Shown here: positions 51,546-59,871 of the stretch, in pieces
Layout of the letters: every line of letters starts with the position of its first letter
Numbering within the stretch: position 1 is the first letter of the stretch
DNA from: CAYRUD01 sp964427425
GTDB taxonomy: Bacteria > Chlamydiota > Chlamydiia > Chlamydiales > FEN-1388
Assembly (NCBI GenBank): GCA_964427425.1
Contig: CAYRUD010000014.1
Location: forward strand, 186,001 to 250,000
Direction of reading: 5' to 3'
DNA length: 64,000 nucleotides
Notes under the pieces: model-generated
What the model was told of the DNA's origin: nothing
Databases searched by the model: none
The model's input: the letters and a program-made list of their open reading frames with translations, nothing else
Translations under genes and position numbers: made by a program

Positions 51546-54014
51546 ATGATCGCTTTATTTCGCCGCTACCAGCGGGCTATTTATTTCGTTGTTACAACAA
51601 TCATTGTTTTCTCTTTTTCATTTTTTGGAACATATGCTGCAAATACTAGGGGGACGGGAGCGAAAGATGAAGTTGCGGCAACGCTCGTAAATGGAGATAA
51701 GGTTTATCAATCGCAGCTGAGTCGATATGTTCAGTTTCTCTCATCAGATCCTCTTCTTTCCCCTGATGGATCTGGAAATCCTTTGAATAGTGGATTCTTG
51801 GCTGACGATTTCTTATCGACTCCTGTCGCGCCACTTCTCGCTGAAAAGTGCGGGAAAAAGTGTGAGAAAGAGCTCTTAGAAAAGCTCAATAAGGAAAAGA
51901 GATTTACGCCGTATCAGCACCCGCAAGCGCCTTTCTTAAGCGCTATGAATGTCTGGAGTTACTTCTCTCCTGAGGTTCGAGACTCACTTCTTTCGTATCA
52001 AAAGATCGACACGACAATTCCTGTACAAGATGTGTTGAAGGCTAAAATTAACCTATTTAGAGCAGAAAGAGCCTTTCCCTCAATATATCTGAAGCAAATT
52101 CTTCTCTATCAGCAAAAGCAGTATTCATGGTTAGAGCCTGATATTACACTAGAAGGAAGACCGCTCTCTCTCTTTGGGTACACAAATTTAGAGGATTGGT
52201 TTGGCCCCTCTTTTACTAAAAATGCGGTAATTGCCGTGATGAATATTGCAAGAATCGCTGAAAACGAAGGGCTTACTGTTTCATATGATGAGGCGAAAGC
52301 TTTCCTTTACAACACCGCTCGGAAGTATGTAGAGCAGGTAACGCATGGTCGAGACAGATCTATCTCAGTTGATTCTGTAATTAGTCAGTCACTCGTTGCG
52401 TATGGTATAGATGAGCATGAAGCTGTCTCTCTTATTAGAGATACACTTTTGTTTAAGAGAGCTCTTAATGAGATTCCTTCACATGTAATCGCCGCGCAAA
52501 AACCTTTTGACTCGTTTCTTCGCTTTGCATCTCAGGATGTTCAGCTCACGACATATGCTCTGCCTTCATATCTCTCAGCTCAATCACTTCGAGATCTTGT
52601 GAAGATCCAAACATGGATTAATGCTGTCGCTCCTAAAGAGGCGTTGGGTGACTCTGGTCTTCAACTTCCAAAAGACTTTTACAGTGCTCAAGAGGTGATA
52701 AAGGCTTACCCAGAATTAGTACAGAAGCGGTTCTTAGTTTCGATTACTTCTCTTACTGAGGATGATCTTTTAAGTCATGTCAGATTGAAAGACATATGGA
52801 GTTGGCTTGAAGATGATCAGAACTGGTCTTTCATCACAAAAAAATATCCAATTCTTCTCGAGTATGCTGCCGAAACACCCGCTCATAGAGTTCGTATCAT
52901 CGAGTCTCTTTCGGGAGAGGCGAGAAAAGAGGTAGATGTAGCGATTAGGCAGGCTATTATATCTGGCAAAAGAGAGTGGATTCAGGATCTATTATCTAAG
53001 AAATCGCCATCTACTCAGACACTCGTTGTTCGTATGAAGGGCTCTCAAGATCCTCTTCCAGGTATTTCTAATCGTCTTGAGTTTTCTCGAATGCTTTCAG
53101 AAGCTGTAATTGGCGATAAAATTGATGCGCTTTCCCAATATACGCAAGATGGAAAAAACTATTTCTCAATAGTCGTTCTTGATCGGTCGAAAGATTTAGA
53201 AATCGTTCCGCTTAAGACTGCGCTTCAAGATGGCACGCTCGATTCAATCGTAGATTCTTCATTAGAGGCGGCATACTCAAAACTCAAGGCAGATAAAGTT
53301 CGAGCATTCCAGAAAGAAGATAACTCTACATATCGTGATTTCCAAGAAATCAAGGATGCTCTCCTCGAACGTGTCTGGTCAGGTTTTATTTTACAATTGA
53401 AGAAGCTCGAGCAAGATCTGAGAGCAAAGCAGCCAGAATTCTTCGCCGTACATTTGGCTTCAGGGTCTGATACAGGTTCTGAAAAAGAAATAGGTCAAAA
53501 AGGACCGCTTTGGGCTAAAATCCGATTCTTGCCTTATCTTACCTCTCTTTATGAGCGCTTAAAAGATGGTGATGATCTTTCTCATTCAATATCGAGTGAC
53601 TTAGATAGTTCGCAGGAAGACACTGACCTTGAGAACGCAGGATTTGATTCAGATCTCCTTCCGTTAAATACAACATGGGCAGTTGTTACGACGAAGAGGT
53701 CATTCTCTCGAGGTGAGCTTCTCAATGGAGCGCTTCCGAATCAATTTGAGAAGCTTTTCCTTGATAACCAAGGAAATCAACAAGAGAAATTTCTTCCGCC
53801 TGTTGTTCTTCCAAAGGAGGGAGCTCTCCTCTTTGGCTTAGTTGAGAAATATGGTGAAAGACCATTTGGAGGAAAATCGTTTGAATTCGCAAAAGCGATC
53901 TCCGATTTTATCGGTGAAGAAGCGATGATGAAGAGGTCTGTCGCTCTTATAAACTCAATCTCAGACAAAGGCTCTTTTGTCATTCATGATGCTTCGCAAG
54001 AAGTCGCTCAATAA
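51546..54014 (+). CDS. PpiD/SurA-N-like membrane-anchored periplasmic chaperone
   Basis: The 822-aa product starts with a short basic segment and one membrane anchor (MIALFRRYQRAIYFVVTTII, then VFSFSFFGTYAANTRG), followed by VAATLVNGDKVYQSQLSRYV, the typical opening of the SurA/PpiD N-terminal chaperone domain. This is the arrangement of PpiD: cytosolic stub, one helix, large periplasmic body. I do not see a convincing parvulin domain in the middle, so it may be a chaperone without isomerase activity. It would help outer-membrane and periplasmic proteins fold after Sec export (inference). A GAGGAG Shine-Dalgarno and a clean terminator frame it as a single-gene unit. Confidence 0.7.
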   Translation: MIALFRRYQRAIYFVVTTIIVFSFSFFGTYAANTRGTGAKDEVAATLVNGDKVYQSQLSRYVQFLSSDPLLSPDGSGNPLNSGFLADDFLSTPVAPLLAEKCGKKCEKELLEKLNKEKRFTPYQHPQAPFLSAMNVWSYFSPEVRDSLLSYQKIDTTIPVQDVLKAKINLFRAERAFPSIYLKQILLYQQKQYSWLEPDITLEGRPLSLFGYTNLEDWFGPSFTKNAVIAVMNIARIAENEGLTVSYDEAKAFLYNTARKYVEQVTHGRDRSISVDSVISQSLVAYGIDEHEAVSLIRDTLLFKRALNEIPSHVIAAQKPFDSFLRFASQDVQLTTYALPSYLSAQSLRDLVKIQTWINAVAPKEALGDSGLQLPKDFYSAQEVIKAYPELVQKRFLVSITSLTEDDLLSHVRLKDIWSWLEDDQNWSFITKKYPILLEYAAETPAHRVRIIESLSGEARKEVDVAIRQAIISGKREWIQDLLSKKSPSTQTLVVRMKGSQDPLPGISNRLEFSRMLSEAVIGDKIDALSQYTQDGKNYFSIVVLDRSKDLEIVPLKTALQDGTLDSIVDSSLEAAYSKLKADKVRAFQKEDNSTYRDFQEIKDALLERVWSGFILQLKKLEQDLRAKQPEFFAVHLASGSDTGSEKEIGQKGPLWAKIRFLPYLTSLYERLKDGDDLSHSISSDLDSSQEDTDLENAGFDSDLLPLNTTWAVVTTKRSFSRGELLNGALPNQFEKLFLDNQGNQQEKFLPPVVLPKEGALLFGLVEKYGERPFGGKSFEFAKAISDFIGEEAMMKRSVALINSISDKGSFVIHDASQEVAQ

Positions 54015-54032
54015 GTTATTTTCAGTTGCTAT

Positions 54033-54062
54033 AAAGCCCCTCTTTGTGAGGGGCTTTTCTCT
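54033..54062 (+). terminator. Terminator of the PpiD-like gene
   Basis: AAAGCCCCTC pairs with GAGGGGCTTT (54033-54042 with 54048-54057) around a TTTGT loop, followed by TCTCT. The T tract is partly inside the stem. Confidence 0.7.
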
Positions 54063-54104
54063 ATAAATTACAATCATATATCTCAGAAGGAAGATCTTAT
54101 CTTT

Positions 54105-54758
54105 ATGTTTCGAGATGAAGACGAACGACTTCAAATTCCTTTAGAGGCTATGATTCATCCTATAATACCTCTTTCATATGCCACATCAAGGAAAGAGTTT
54201 GTAGCGAAGAAAGATAAAGATTTTTTACTTGATATTCCGCAAGTTACATCTTCAACTTCTTTTAGCATGGCTTGGAACGAGGATGGATTATTTTTCGGGA
54301 TACATCTTCCTCATACAGGTCCATATACACCCGAGTGGCCTAAATATAAGAATGGTGACGCGGTAGAAGTATTCATTGATACGCGTAATATGCGCGGATT
54401 TCGTCTTCTCCATCGTTTCTGTCACCATTTTGTTCTCTTTCCTGAAGCGCTTGAGGGAGTCTCTTCGAAAGAAATCACGCAATTTCGTACTGAGCAGACT
54501 CGATCTCTTGCCCTCGATAACAGTGTGAAGTTAGAATTGATTCAATCTAAGCGAAATACCCAGCTAGTCGCTTATTTCCCATCTGATGTTTTATTTGGCT
54601 GGAATGTGGATGAGATCCAAGCTATTGGATTTGCTTTTTCATGCCACAGCTCTGAGCGCACAGCGCTGCCTTTCTCATTTCCATTGAATGCGAAGAGAGT
54701 GTCTCTTGAGCAATTTCCATATCGATGGGCAACTCTTCAATTAATGAAAAATGAGTAA
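54105..54758 (+). CDS. CBM9/DOMON-like hypothetical protein
   Basis: The 217-aa product resembles the beta-sandwich fold of carbohydrate-binding module 9-type proteins: SFSMAWNEDGLFFGIHLP, then YKNGDAVEVFIDTRNMRG with the characteristic GD.VE.FID.R element, and RWATLQL at the end. No signal peptide is visible, so it is presumably cytosolic, which is unusual for CBM9. In C. trachomatis the gene next to gcsH is a conserved hypothetical of similar size (CT283, from memory), consistent with this position. The function is unknown. Confidence 0.65.
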   Translation: MFRDEDERLQIPLEAMIHPIIPLSYATSRKEFVAKKDKDFLLDIPQVTSSTSFSMAWNEDGLFFGIHLPHTGPYTPEWPKYKNGDAVEVFIDTRNMRGFRLLHRFCHHFVLFPEALEGVSSKEITQFRTEQTRSLALDNSVKLELIQSKRNTQLVAYFPSDVLFGWNVDEIQAIGFAFSCHSSERTALPFSFPLNAKRVSLEQFPYRWATLQLMKNE

Positions 54759-54813
54759 CGAGTGAAGAAGTAGAAAAGAGTGAACGAGAACCACTGTAAC
54801 AACGATAAATCGA

Positions 54814-55152
54814 ATGAAACAGTATACTGAACAAGGTGATTGGATTGAATATATCAGGAATGAAGAGTCATCTCGAATTGTCAGGGTAGGGCTTGTTCAA
54901 GCTGCTGTAAAAGAGATTGGACCTATTGTATGGTATGAGCTCCCTCAAGTAGGACTTACTGTCCAAAGAGGAGATGTTGCGGTAATTATAGAATCCACAA
55001 AGGCCGCAGTCGATGTTGAGGCTCCAATTTCTGGGCGGATTGTGAGAGTCAACCCTAAGCTGGAGACAAAAGCTGAGGAAGCTCTTAAGCTTCTCAATTG
55101 CGATCCAGAGCATGAGGGCTGGCTCTATGAAGCCGAGATGCTTGATAGATAA
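54814..55152 (+). CDS. gcsH: Glycine cleavage system H-like lipoyl protein
   Basis: The 112-aa product is a lipoyl-domain protein of the GcvH family: EIGPIVWYELPQVGLTVQRG, then VAVIIESTKAAVDVEAPISG, where Lys63 matches the lipoylated lysine. It is shorter than usual (about 125-130 aa). No gcvP or gcvT is in the window, and chlamydiae lack a full glycine cleavage system as far as I recall, so this H protein may serve as a lipoate relay or another lipoyl carrier. An lplA gene nearby supports that it is lipoylated. In C. trachomatis gcsH also adjoins the nqr genes (CT282). Confidence 0.9.
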   Translation: MKQYTEQGDWIEYIRNEESSRIVRVGLVQAAVKEIGPIVWYELPQVGLTVQRGDVAVIIESTKAAVDVEAPISGRIVRVNPKLETKAEEALKLLNCDPEHEGWLYEAEMLDR

Positions 55153-55220
55153 GATATCTTAATTGATGGTGAGCTCTCTTTACTTAGAAAAGTAGAAAAG
55201 AGCTCAACTTTTATTGATTG

Positions 55221-55751
55221 CTAATGGTTTTGGTTTCCGGTTAGCTCTTCAATGCAGTTCACAAAATCTTCTCTTACTCCTAGCTGGGAATATAAGATAC
55301 ATGAGATTCCGTAAACTAGGGCTCCTGTACATCCCTCAAGGATATCTCGATTAATTATTCCCCTTGCGACACTAGTTATCCCGGCTATTTCTAGAGCAAG
55401 TACAAATCCTGTATCATAATCTTTTACAGGATTTGCCTGGCCAGGTCCTGCAAGTGAACGGCCGATACTGCAAATAACGCACATGCCGAGGACTGGGTAA
55501 AATGGAAGGGTTAAAAAAGCTGACGCAAAAGGAGCTGATTGGATGACAATAGATGCGACTTTTGCAGTTGCTGGCGGAAGATATTTATGGGTGAGGTTCT
55601 CAATGCTACGTGAAAGCCAAGTTGATCGGCCGCAGATGAGTCCGTCAAATGTTGCTTCCCACGCCATTGAAGCTACTGTTGAAATTCCGTCTGACGCCGC
55701 TTTGATATAAGGATGTATGGTATCTAATTGCGAAAGGGCAGGTAGGATCAT
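55221..55751 (-). CDS. Tandem paralogue 1 of an unrecognised hydrophobic family
   Basis: The frame is open from 55790, but alignment with its two neighbours and a shared GGAGATT element upstream favour the internal ATG at 55751 (176 aa). The conserved core is AWEATFDGLICGRSTWLSRS, then LPPATAKVASIVIQSAPFAS followed by LTLPFYPVLGM. After it comes a second, less conserved hydrophobic helix (YDTGFVLALEIAGITSVARG). The core predicts a hydrophobic hairpin after an invariant PPATAKVAS. There is no signal peptide. I know no family with this signature. Membrane association, perhaps as an inclusion-membrane protein, is inferred. Confidence 0.65.
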   Translation of the reverse strand: MILPALSQLDTIHPYIKAASDGISTVASMAWEATFDGLICGRSTWLSRSIENLTHKYLPPATAKVASIVIQSAPFASAFLTLPFYPVLGMCVICSIGRSLAGPGQANPVKDYDTGFVLALEIAGITSVARGIINRDILEGCTGALVYGISCILYSQLGVREDFVNCIEELTGNQNH

Positions 55752-55820
55752 AATTTCGATTGAATCTCCTAAGTAATAGGTATGACTCAACGACTATACA
55801 TGATAGATAAAAAACTGTGT

Positions 55821-56381
55821 TTATCTCATTTTTTCATTTATTTGAGGCTTCAAAAGTTCTTTTGCCGAGTCATGTATCTTTTTAATAATGCCTAATTGAA
55901 AAAATGTGACCCCTGAGAGAACAAGATTCGCTGAAACAAAAAGGATTCGAGTAGGATCTTTTGCGATAATGCTTTCTGCTAATTCAAGAGATGAAGAGAT
56001 AACATTTGCGCTAGTCTGTCCTATTAGGCCGTGATCAAGGTGATCTTCCATATCTATTGGGTCTACGTAATCTCTAAACGCTCTCACAATAATTTGAACA
56101 AAAGTGAGTGTGAAGTGGGCATAGAAAGGAAGTGTCACCGCGAGTATAAGATGTGGGAGAGCTTGAATGAAGATAGAAGCTACTTTTGCCGTAGCAGGCG
56201 GCAATAGCTTACGAGTGAGATTGTCGATCTTCCTTGAAAGCCATGTAGGCCTTCCACAGATAAAGCCATCAAAAAAAACTTCCCAAGTTCTCTTGGCAGC
56301 AAATGTGGCCCCTTCGGCAATATCTCTAATAGAAGGGTATAATGTGTCGTATTGTAATGAGAGGTGATGAATTAATTGCAT
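55821..56381 (-). CDS. Tandem paralogue 2 of an unrecognised hydrophobic family
   Basis: 186 aa. It shares with its neighbours the core TWEVFFDGFICGRPTWLSRK, then IDNLTRKLLPPATAKVASIF and IQALPHLILAVTLPFYAH. It diverges strongly after about residue 95 (RDYVDPIDMEDHLDHG) and has a second hydrophobic stretch, ILFVSANLVLSGVTFFQLGI. The GGAGATT element seen upstream of paralogues 1 and 3 is missing; instead the start codon abuts a large AT-rich inverted repeat (56382-56441). It is the most divergent copy of the three. Confidence 0.65.
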   Translation of the reverse strand: MQLIHHLSLQYDTLYPSIRDIAEGATFAAKRTWEVFFDGFICGRPTWLSRKIDNLTRKLLPPATAKVASIFIQALPHLILAVTLPFYAHFTLTFVQIIVRAFRDYVDPIDMEDHLDHGLIGQTSANVISSSLELAESIIAKDPTRILFVSANLVLSGVTFFQLGIIKKIHDSAKELLKPQINEKMR

Positions 56382-56441
56382 GTTTAATTAATTGCGTAAA
56401 ATATTGAATGATAAACATTTTACGCAATTTATTAATTAAAC
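56382..56441. repeat. AT-rich inverted repeat between paralogues 2 and 3
   Basis: The left arm GTTTAATTAATTGCGTAAAA (56382-56401, plus T) is the reverse complement of the right arm at 56417-56441, apart from a 4-nt TTTA insertion in the right arm. The arms are about 21 and 25 nt and the loop is 14 nt. It lies directly at the start codon of paralogue 2 and could be an operator, an RNA hairpin sequestering the start, or the scar of a small element. Confidence 0.6.
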
Positions 56442-56460
56442 AAGCAAGATCTTTAATTTA

Positions 56461-56515
56461 ATTATTCGCCTTCCTCTTTAGAAAAAAGAGTTCATGAAGG
56501 GAAAAGGCGAATAAT
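56461..56515. repeat. Second inverted repeat behind paralogue 3, possible terminator
   Basis: ATTATTCGCCTT (56461-56472) pairs with AAGGCGAATAAT (56504-56515), with smaller dyads inside the 31-nt loop (CTCTTT/AAAGAG type). It lies 27 bp beyond the stop codon of paralogue 3. No U tract follows on the minus strand, so termination would not be classical. Confidence 0.45.
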
Positions 56516-56542
56516 CTCAAAGAAAGTCAATTTAATCAGTTT

Positions 56543-57088
56543 TTATCTATTTCTTTGAGAAAGCTCGAAGAGAGCATTTTTTATGTCTCCAAAAACACCT
56601 TTTTCAAGGTATCCAAGGCCTACGCAGAGAATATTTGCAGAGCCCCAAAGGATATCGATAGGATTTTTTGTCATGATCCCTTGAGTCAGCTGTTGGACCC
56701 CACGTATTCCATAAGCTGTGACTTGTCCCAGCTCGAAATCACTTACTGGATTGAGAGCTTCTTTAGGCTTACTTAAGCCGCTGTAAATACGGCCAGCTAT
56801 ACAAGAAACAGTCACTCCCAAAAAAGGATAGAATGGAAGTGTCAGTGCAAGAGCCAAGTGAGGAAGAGTTTGAATAAACGTTGAAGCAACCTTAGCGGTA
56901 GCCGGAGGGAGTATTCGTTGAGTAAGATTATCGATCGATCGAGAAAGCCATGTCGTTTGGCCACAGATAAAGCCATCGAATACAGCTTCCCAGGCCATTG
57001 TAGCTGCTTTGGCAGCTCCATTTGCTATTTCACTGAGATGGGGTTGAAGATATTGCGAGTTATACGCAAGAGGGTGTGCTGTAGTCAT
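56543..57088 (-). CDS. Tandem paralogue 3 of an unrecognised hydrophobic family
   Basis: 181 aa. Core: AWEAVFDGFICGQTTWLSRS, then IDNLTQRILPPATAKVASTF and IQTLPHLALALTLPFYPFLG, followed by VTVSCIAGRIYSGL. The second half has QVTAYGIRGVQQLTQGIMTK, aligning with the matching helix of paralogue 1, and ILWGSANILCVGLGYLEKGV, aligning with paralogue 2. Upstream lies GGAGATT about 12 nt before the ATG, as for paralogue 1. It is first in the leftward series and probably the head of the cluster. Confidence 0.65.
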   Translation of the reverse strand: MTTAHPLAYNSQYLQPHLSEIANGAAKAATMAWEAVFDGFICGQTTWLSRSIDNLTQRILPPATAKVASTFIQTLPHLALALTLPFYPFLGVTVSCIAGRIYSGLSKPKEALNPVSDFELGQVTAYGIRGVQQLTQGIMTKNPIDILWGSANILCVGLGYLEKGVFGDIKNALFELSQRNR

Positions 57089-57187
57089 TGCAATTACATA
57101 ATCTCCATATTATTTAACGTGTTACTTTCGATGAAGTTACAAGTATGTATGTTTCAAGAAAGTTAAGAATTAATAAATTACACAATT

Positions 57188-57970
57188 CTATGATTTAGCC
57201 TCGAGTAAAGAAAGAAAATAAAAGGATGTAAACCCTTTTTCGATAAGTGCGCTGAGAAAAAGCTGAGTGCTAGCGGATTGTATATAAGGAATGGTCTCAG
57301 TAAGAATCAGTGCGGTATATTTCTTTTTAATTGTGTGTTGGGGCTGATCGTTGCCATAAATGCCAGAGCTCAAGCTTCTCATCTTCCCTTTCTTATCTAC
57401 AAAATAACCATCTATCAGGCCTCCGAGATCAGTAGAATTGATTTGAATATATTCTCTTAACAGCTGTTTTTCATGAAACAAGGAAGGACTTTTTTCCTCA
57501 GCTGTTATTTTCTGACTCTCCTGAGAATACGCGACTTGAGGGGAAAATAAAATGACAGCATCGCAAGCGGGAAGCTTCAGCTTGTGTGCTTGGAGAGTGA
57601 GGAGGCTCGCGACTGTTTTTGAAATTCGCTTTCTTCTTCCTCGGCTTATTTCCGCCACACAATAAGAGAGGAATTTTTCTGCGACAGGCGATCTCTCAAG
57701 GCAAAAAGCGATCCTCTCAATCAGTAATCCATGGGGAATGCATTTATGTGGGGGAATCGTTCTTTGTCCATCATCGTGGGGTAAAGGGTGAAAACAAAAT
57801 CGACACCGATCAAAAGGAGTGACTAAGGAGAGTTCTAAGAAGCATGACTTACAAAAAAGAGAAAAACCATGCTCACAGGAGTTCAAACAGAATATACATG
57901 TTCTAGGCCATAAGAAATCAGATAACGCTGAGAATGTAGATTGGAGAAGGCTTTTTGCGAGAAAGAGCAT
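57188..57970 (-). CDS. ComF-family protein with degenerate phosphoribosyltransferase end
   Basis: About 260 aa from the ATG at 57970 (the frame is open to a TTG at 58018). The N-terminal zinc-finger part is clear: WPRTCIFCLNSCEHGFSLFC, then KSCFLELSLVTPFDRCRFCF, with the cysteine pattern of ComFC/GntX. The C-terminal phosphoribosyltransferase-like domain has lost the usual PRPP-binding LLVDDV.TTG.T; at that place stands ALILTETIPYIQSAST. ComFC homologues take part in DNA uptake in competent bacteria. With the PRPP loop altered this protein probably does not bind PRPP. I do not know whether chlamydial homologues are functional in uptake. Confidence 0.75.
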   Translation of the reverse strand: MLFLAKSLLQSTFSALSDFLWPRTCIFCLNSCEHGFSLFCKSCFLELSLVTPFDRCRFCFHPLPHDDGQRTIPPHKCIPHGLLIERIAFCLERSPVAEKFLSYCVAEISRGRRKRISKTVASLLTLQAHKLKLPACDAVILFSPQVAYSQESQKITAEEKSPSLFHEKQLLREYIQINSTDLGGLIDGYFVDKKGKMRSLSSGIYGNDQPQHTIKKKYTALILTETIPYIQSASTQLFLSALIEKGFTSFYFLSLLEAKS

Positions 57971-58317
57971 AGGGTAAAGAAATTTTAGTAAAATTTTTCC
58001 TGAGATAATGTATACCAAGGTTGAAGATAAGAGTAAGAGAAGAAAGTCCTTTAGGTTAATTCAAATAGGCTACATAAGTTACTTTTTTTCATCTTGATAG
58101 CAAATATTTGATGCTCCTAGTTGACAAAAGCTACCTAAAGATCCTAGTTTCCAAGGAAGAAAGTTAAAAAGAAAACGTGCTCCTTGGGTGTCAGCACTCA
58201 TTTAGTTTTTCATATGGTCTATGAATAAGTGTAGGCGGAATTGAAGAGTAGATGTGTTTTCTAAATCTTACTTCTTAAGCTTTTTGACAGGTATTGATAC
58301 TGAAAGGTAACTCGCTC
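57971..58317. other. Intergenic region upstream of nqrB
   Basis: About 347 bp. A perfect -35 hexamer TTGACA (58121-58126) is followed after 18 bp by TAGTTT, a poor -10. Short direct repeats CTCCTAGTT and ATCCTAGTTT surround it. The region should carry the nqr operon promoter. No gene is seen. Confidence 0.4.
58121..58150 (+). promoter_or_regulatory. Weak promoter candidate for the nqr operon
   Basis: TTGACA and TAGTTT with an 18-bp spacer. The -35 is perfect and the -10 matches three of six positions. It lies about 170 bp before nqrB. Confidence 0.28.
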
Positions 58318-59871
58318 ATGAAACTCTTGCGTCGCATAATGGATGCGCAACTCAGCCTTGCGGAGAAGGGAAAGCCGCTTGAGAAATTCAAGCCACTTTT
58401 TACCGCAATGGATACTTTCTTTTTTGAATATTCCTCGAGAACGACGTCTGGGCCACATATCCGAGATGCTGTTGATTTGAAAAGATGGATGATCCTAGTT
58501 GTTTTTGCTCTTATCCCTTGTGTCTTTATGGCTGTATGGAATACGGGTGCTCAAAAGCTTGTTTATGGATCCCAAAATCTTGAATTATTTCGACAATTTC
58601 AATTGAGCTGCCATTCCTTGAGTGACTATTGCTCTTTTTTTCTACAAGATGATCGATGGAAAACAGTTATTTGGATGGGCCTTCAAGCATTCTTACCGGT
58701 TATGATTATATCCTATGCCGCAGGAGGTCTTTGTGAGGCTATTTTTGCTTGCGTCAGAGGACATGAGATTGCAGAAGGGTTTCTCGTCTCGGGGATATTG
58801 TTCGCTCTCATTCTTCCTCCTACTATCCCCTATTGGATGGTCGCTTTCGGAGTCATTGTTGGTATTGTCATTTCCAAAGAGCTCTTCGGGGGTACGGGGA
58901 TGAATATCGTCAATCCAGCATTGTTTTGCCGTATATTTCTCTTCTTCTCTTTTCCTGCTCAAATGTCAGGCGATGTATGGGTAGGCACCAATCCAGTCGA
59001 AATACGTGAAAGTATTGCTCAGATGAACAGATCAGGTAATCTGCGCGGTGTCGATGGAATCTCGCAAGCGACAGCGCTTGCTCGATTGAACATAGGCCTT
59101 GCTGTAAAGAGAATTCATGTTGCCGCTATCGAAAATCATATTACCAAAGAGTCTTCTAGCGATGAAGTTGGAAAGACACTTAACAAGTATTTCTCTCAAT
59201 GGAACGGAAAGAGAAACCTGATAGTAAGACACTCAAAAGATTTCCCTCTCCATGATATATCTAGAGATGAATTGAAAGAATTTATTACCGATTCTCCATC
59301 CAACGGTGGCTTAGGACTATCAACAGAGAAATTTGAGGACGCGTGGCATTTTGCGGAACTAGAGATGGGGCGTGGTCTTATGTCCGATTGGAATTTCTTT
59401 TTCGGAAATAAACTCGGTTGCATGGGGGAGACGTCAACACTAGGCTGTCTTTTGGGGGCTCTGTTTATGATCTGGGTAGGAGTTGCCTCCTGGAGAGTAA
59501 TGGCTGGCGTTATTATTGGTACACTTGCCACAGCAACATTACTGAGTGTGATCAGTAGCTTTTTCAGCGTAGAAGGAGGAGCTTGGAGTCCTGCTGTGTT
59601 TACATTCCCAGCTTATAAGCACCTTCTTATGGGAGGATTGGCATTTGGGCTTGTTTTCATGGCGACAGACCCAGTCTCGTCAACATCTTTTAGCTTATCT
59701 AAGTGGATTTATGGTGCTTTAATTGGTTGCTTGACAGTCGTTATACGAGTGATCAATCCAGCTTTTCCAGAAGGGTTCATGCTGGCAGCTATTACGGCAA
59801 ATGTGGCAGCGCCCCTTATTGATCACTTAGTTCATCTTCGTATACGAATGAGGAGGAGAGTTCGTGCATAA
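58318..59871 (+). CDS. nqrB: Na+-translocating NADH:quinone reductase subunit B
   Basis: The 517-aa product (ATG 58318 with AAAGGTAA 8 bp upstream; the frame is open from 58294) is the large membrane subunit of Na+-NQR. It has about ten helices and a covalently bound FMN on a threonine, here probably in DGISQATALARL. Family blocks include FEYSSRTTSGPHIRDAVDLK, then GGTGMNIVNPALFCRIFLFF and PVSSTSFSLSKWIYGALIG. The complex oxidises NADH, reduces ubiquinone or menaquinone, and exports sodium. A central insertion-like hydrophilic loop (about 245-350) lies between helices. nqrC follows with an 8-bp overlap. nqrA and nqrF are not in the window. Confidence 0.95.
   Translation: MKLLRRIMDAQLSLAEKGKPLEKFKPLFTAMDTFFFEYSSRTTSGPHIRDAVDLKRWMILVVFALIPCVFMAVWNTGAQKLVYGSQNLELFRQFQLSCHSLSDYCSFFLQDDRWKTVIWMGLQAFLPVMIISYAAGGLCEAIFACVRGHEIAEGFLVSGILFALILPPTIPYWMVAFGVIVGIVISKELFGGTGMNIVNPALFCRIFLFFSFPAQMSGDVWVGTNPVEIRESIAQMNRSGNLRGVDGISQATALARLNIGLAVKRIHVAAIENHITKESSSDEVGKTLNKYFSQWNGKRNLIVRHSKDFPLHDISRDELKEFITDSPSNGGLGLSTEKFEDAWHFAELEMGRGLMSDWNFFFGNKLGCMGETSTLGCLLGALFMIWVGVASWRVMAGVIIGTLATATLLSVISSFFSVEGGAWSPAVFTFPAYKHLLMGGLAFGLVFMATDPVSSTSFSLSKWIYGALIGCLTVVIRVINPAFPEGFMLAAITANVAAPLIDHLVHLRIRMRRRVRA

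Noticed and set aside
55221..57088. The three paralogues as a toxin-antitoxin or phage cassette
   Set aside because: All three are homologous to one another, none resembles a toxin, antitoxin or phage gene, and no integrase or attachment site is near.
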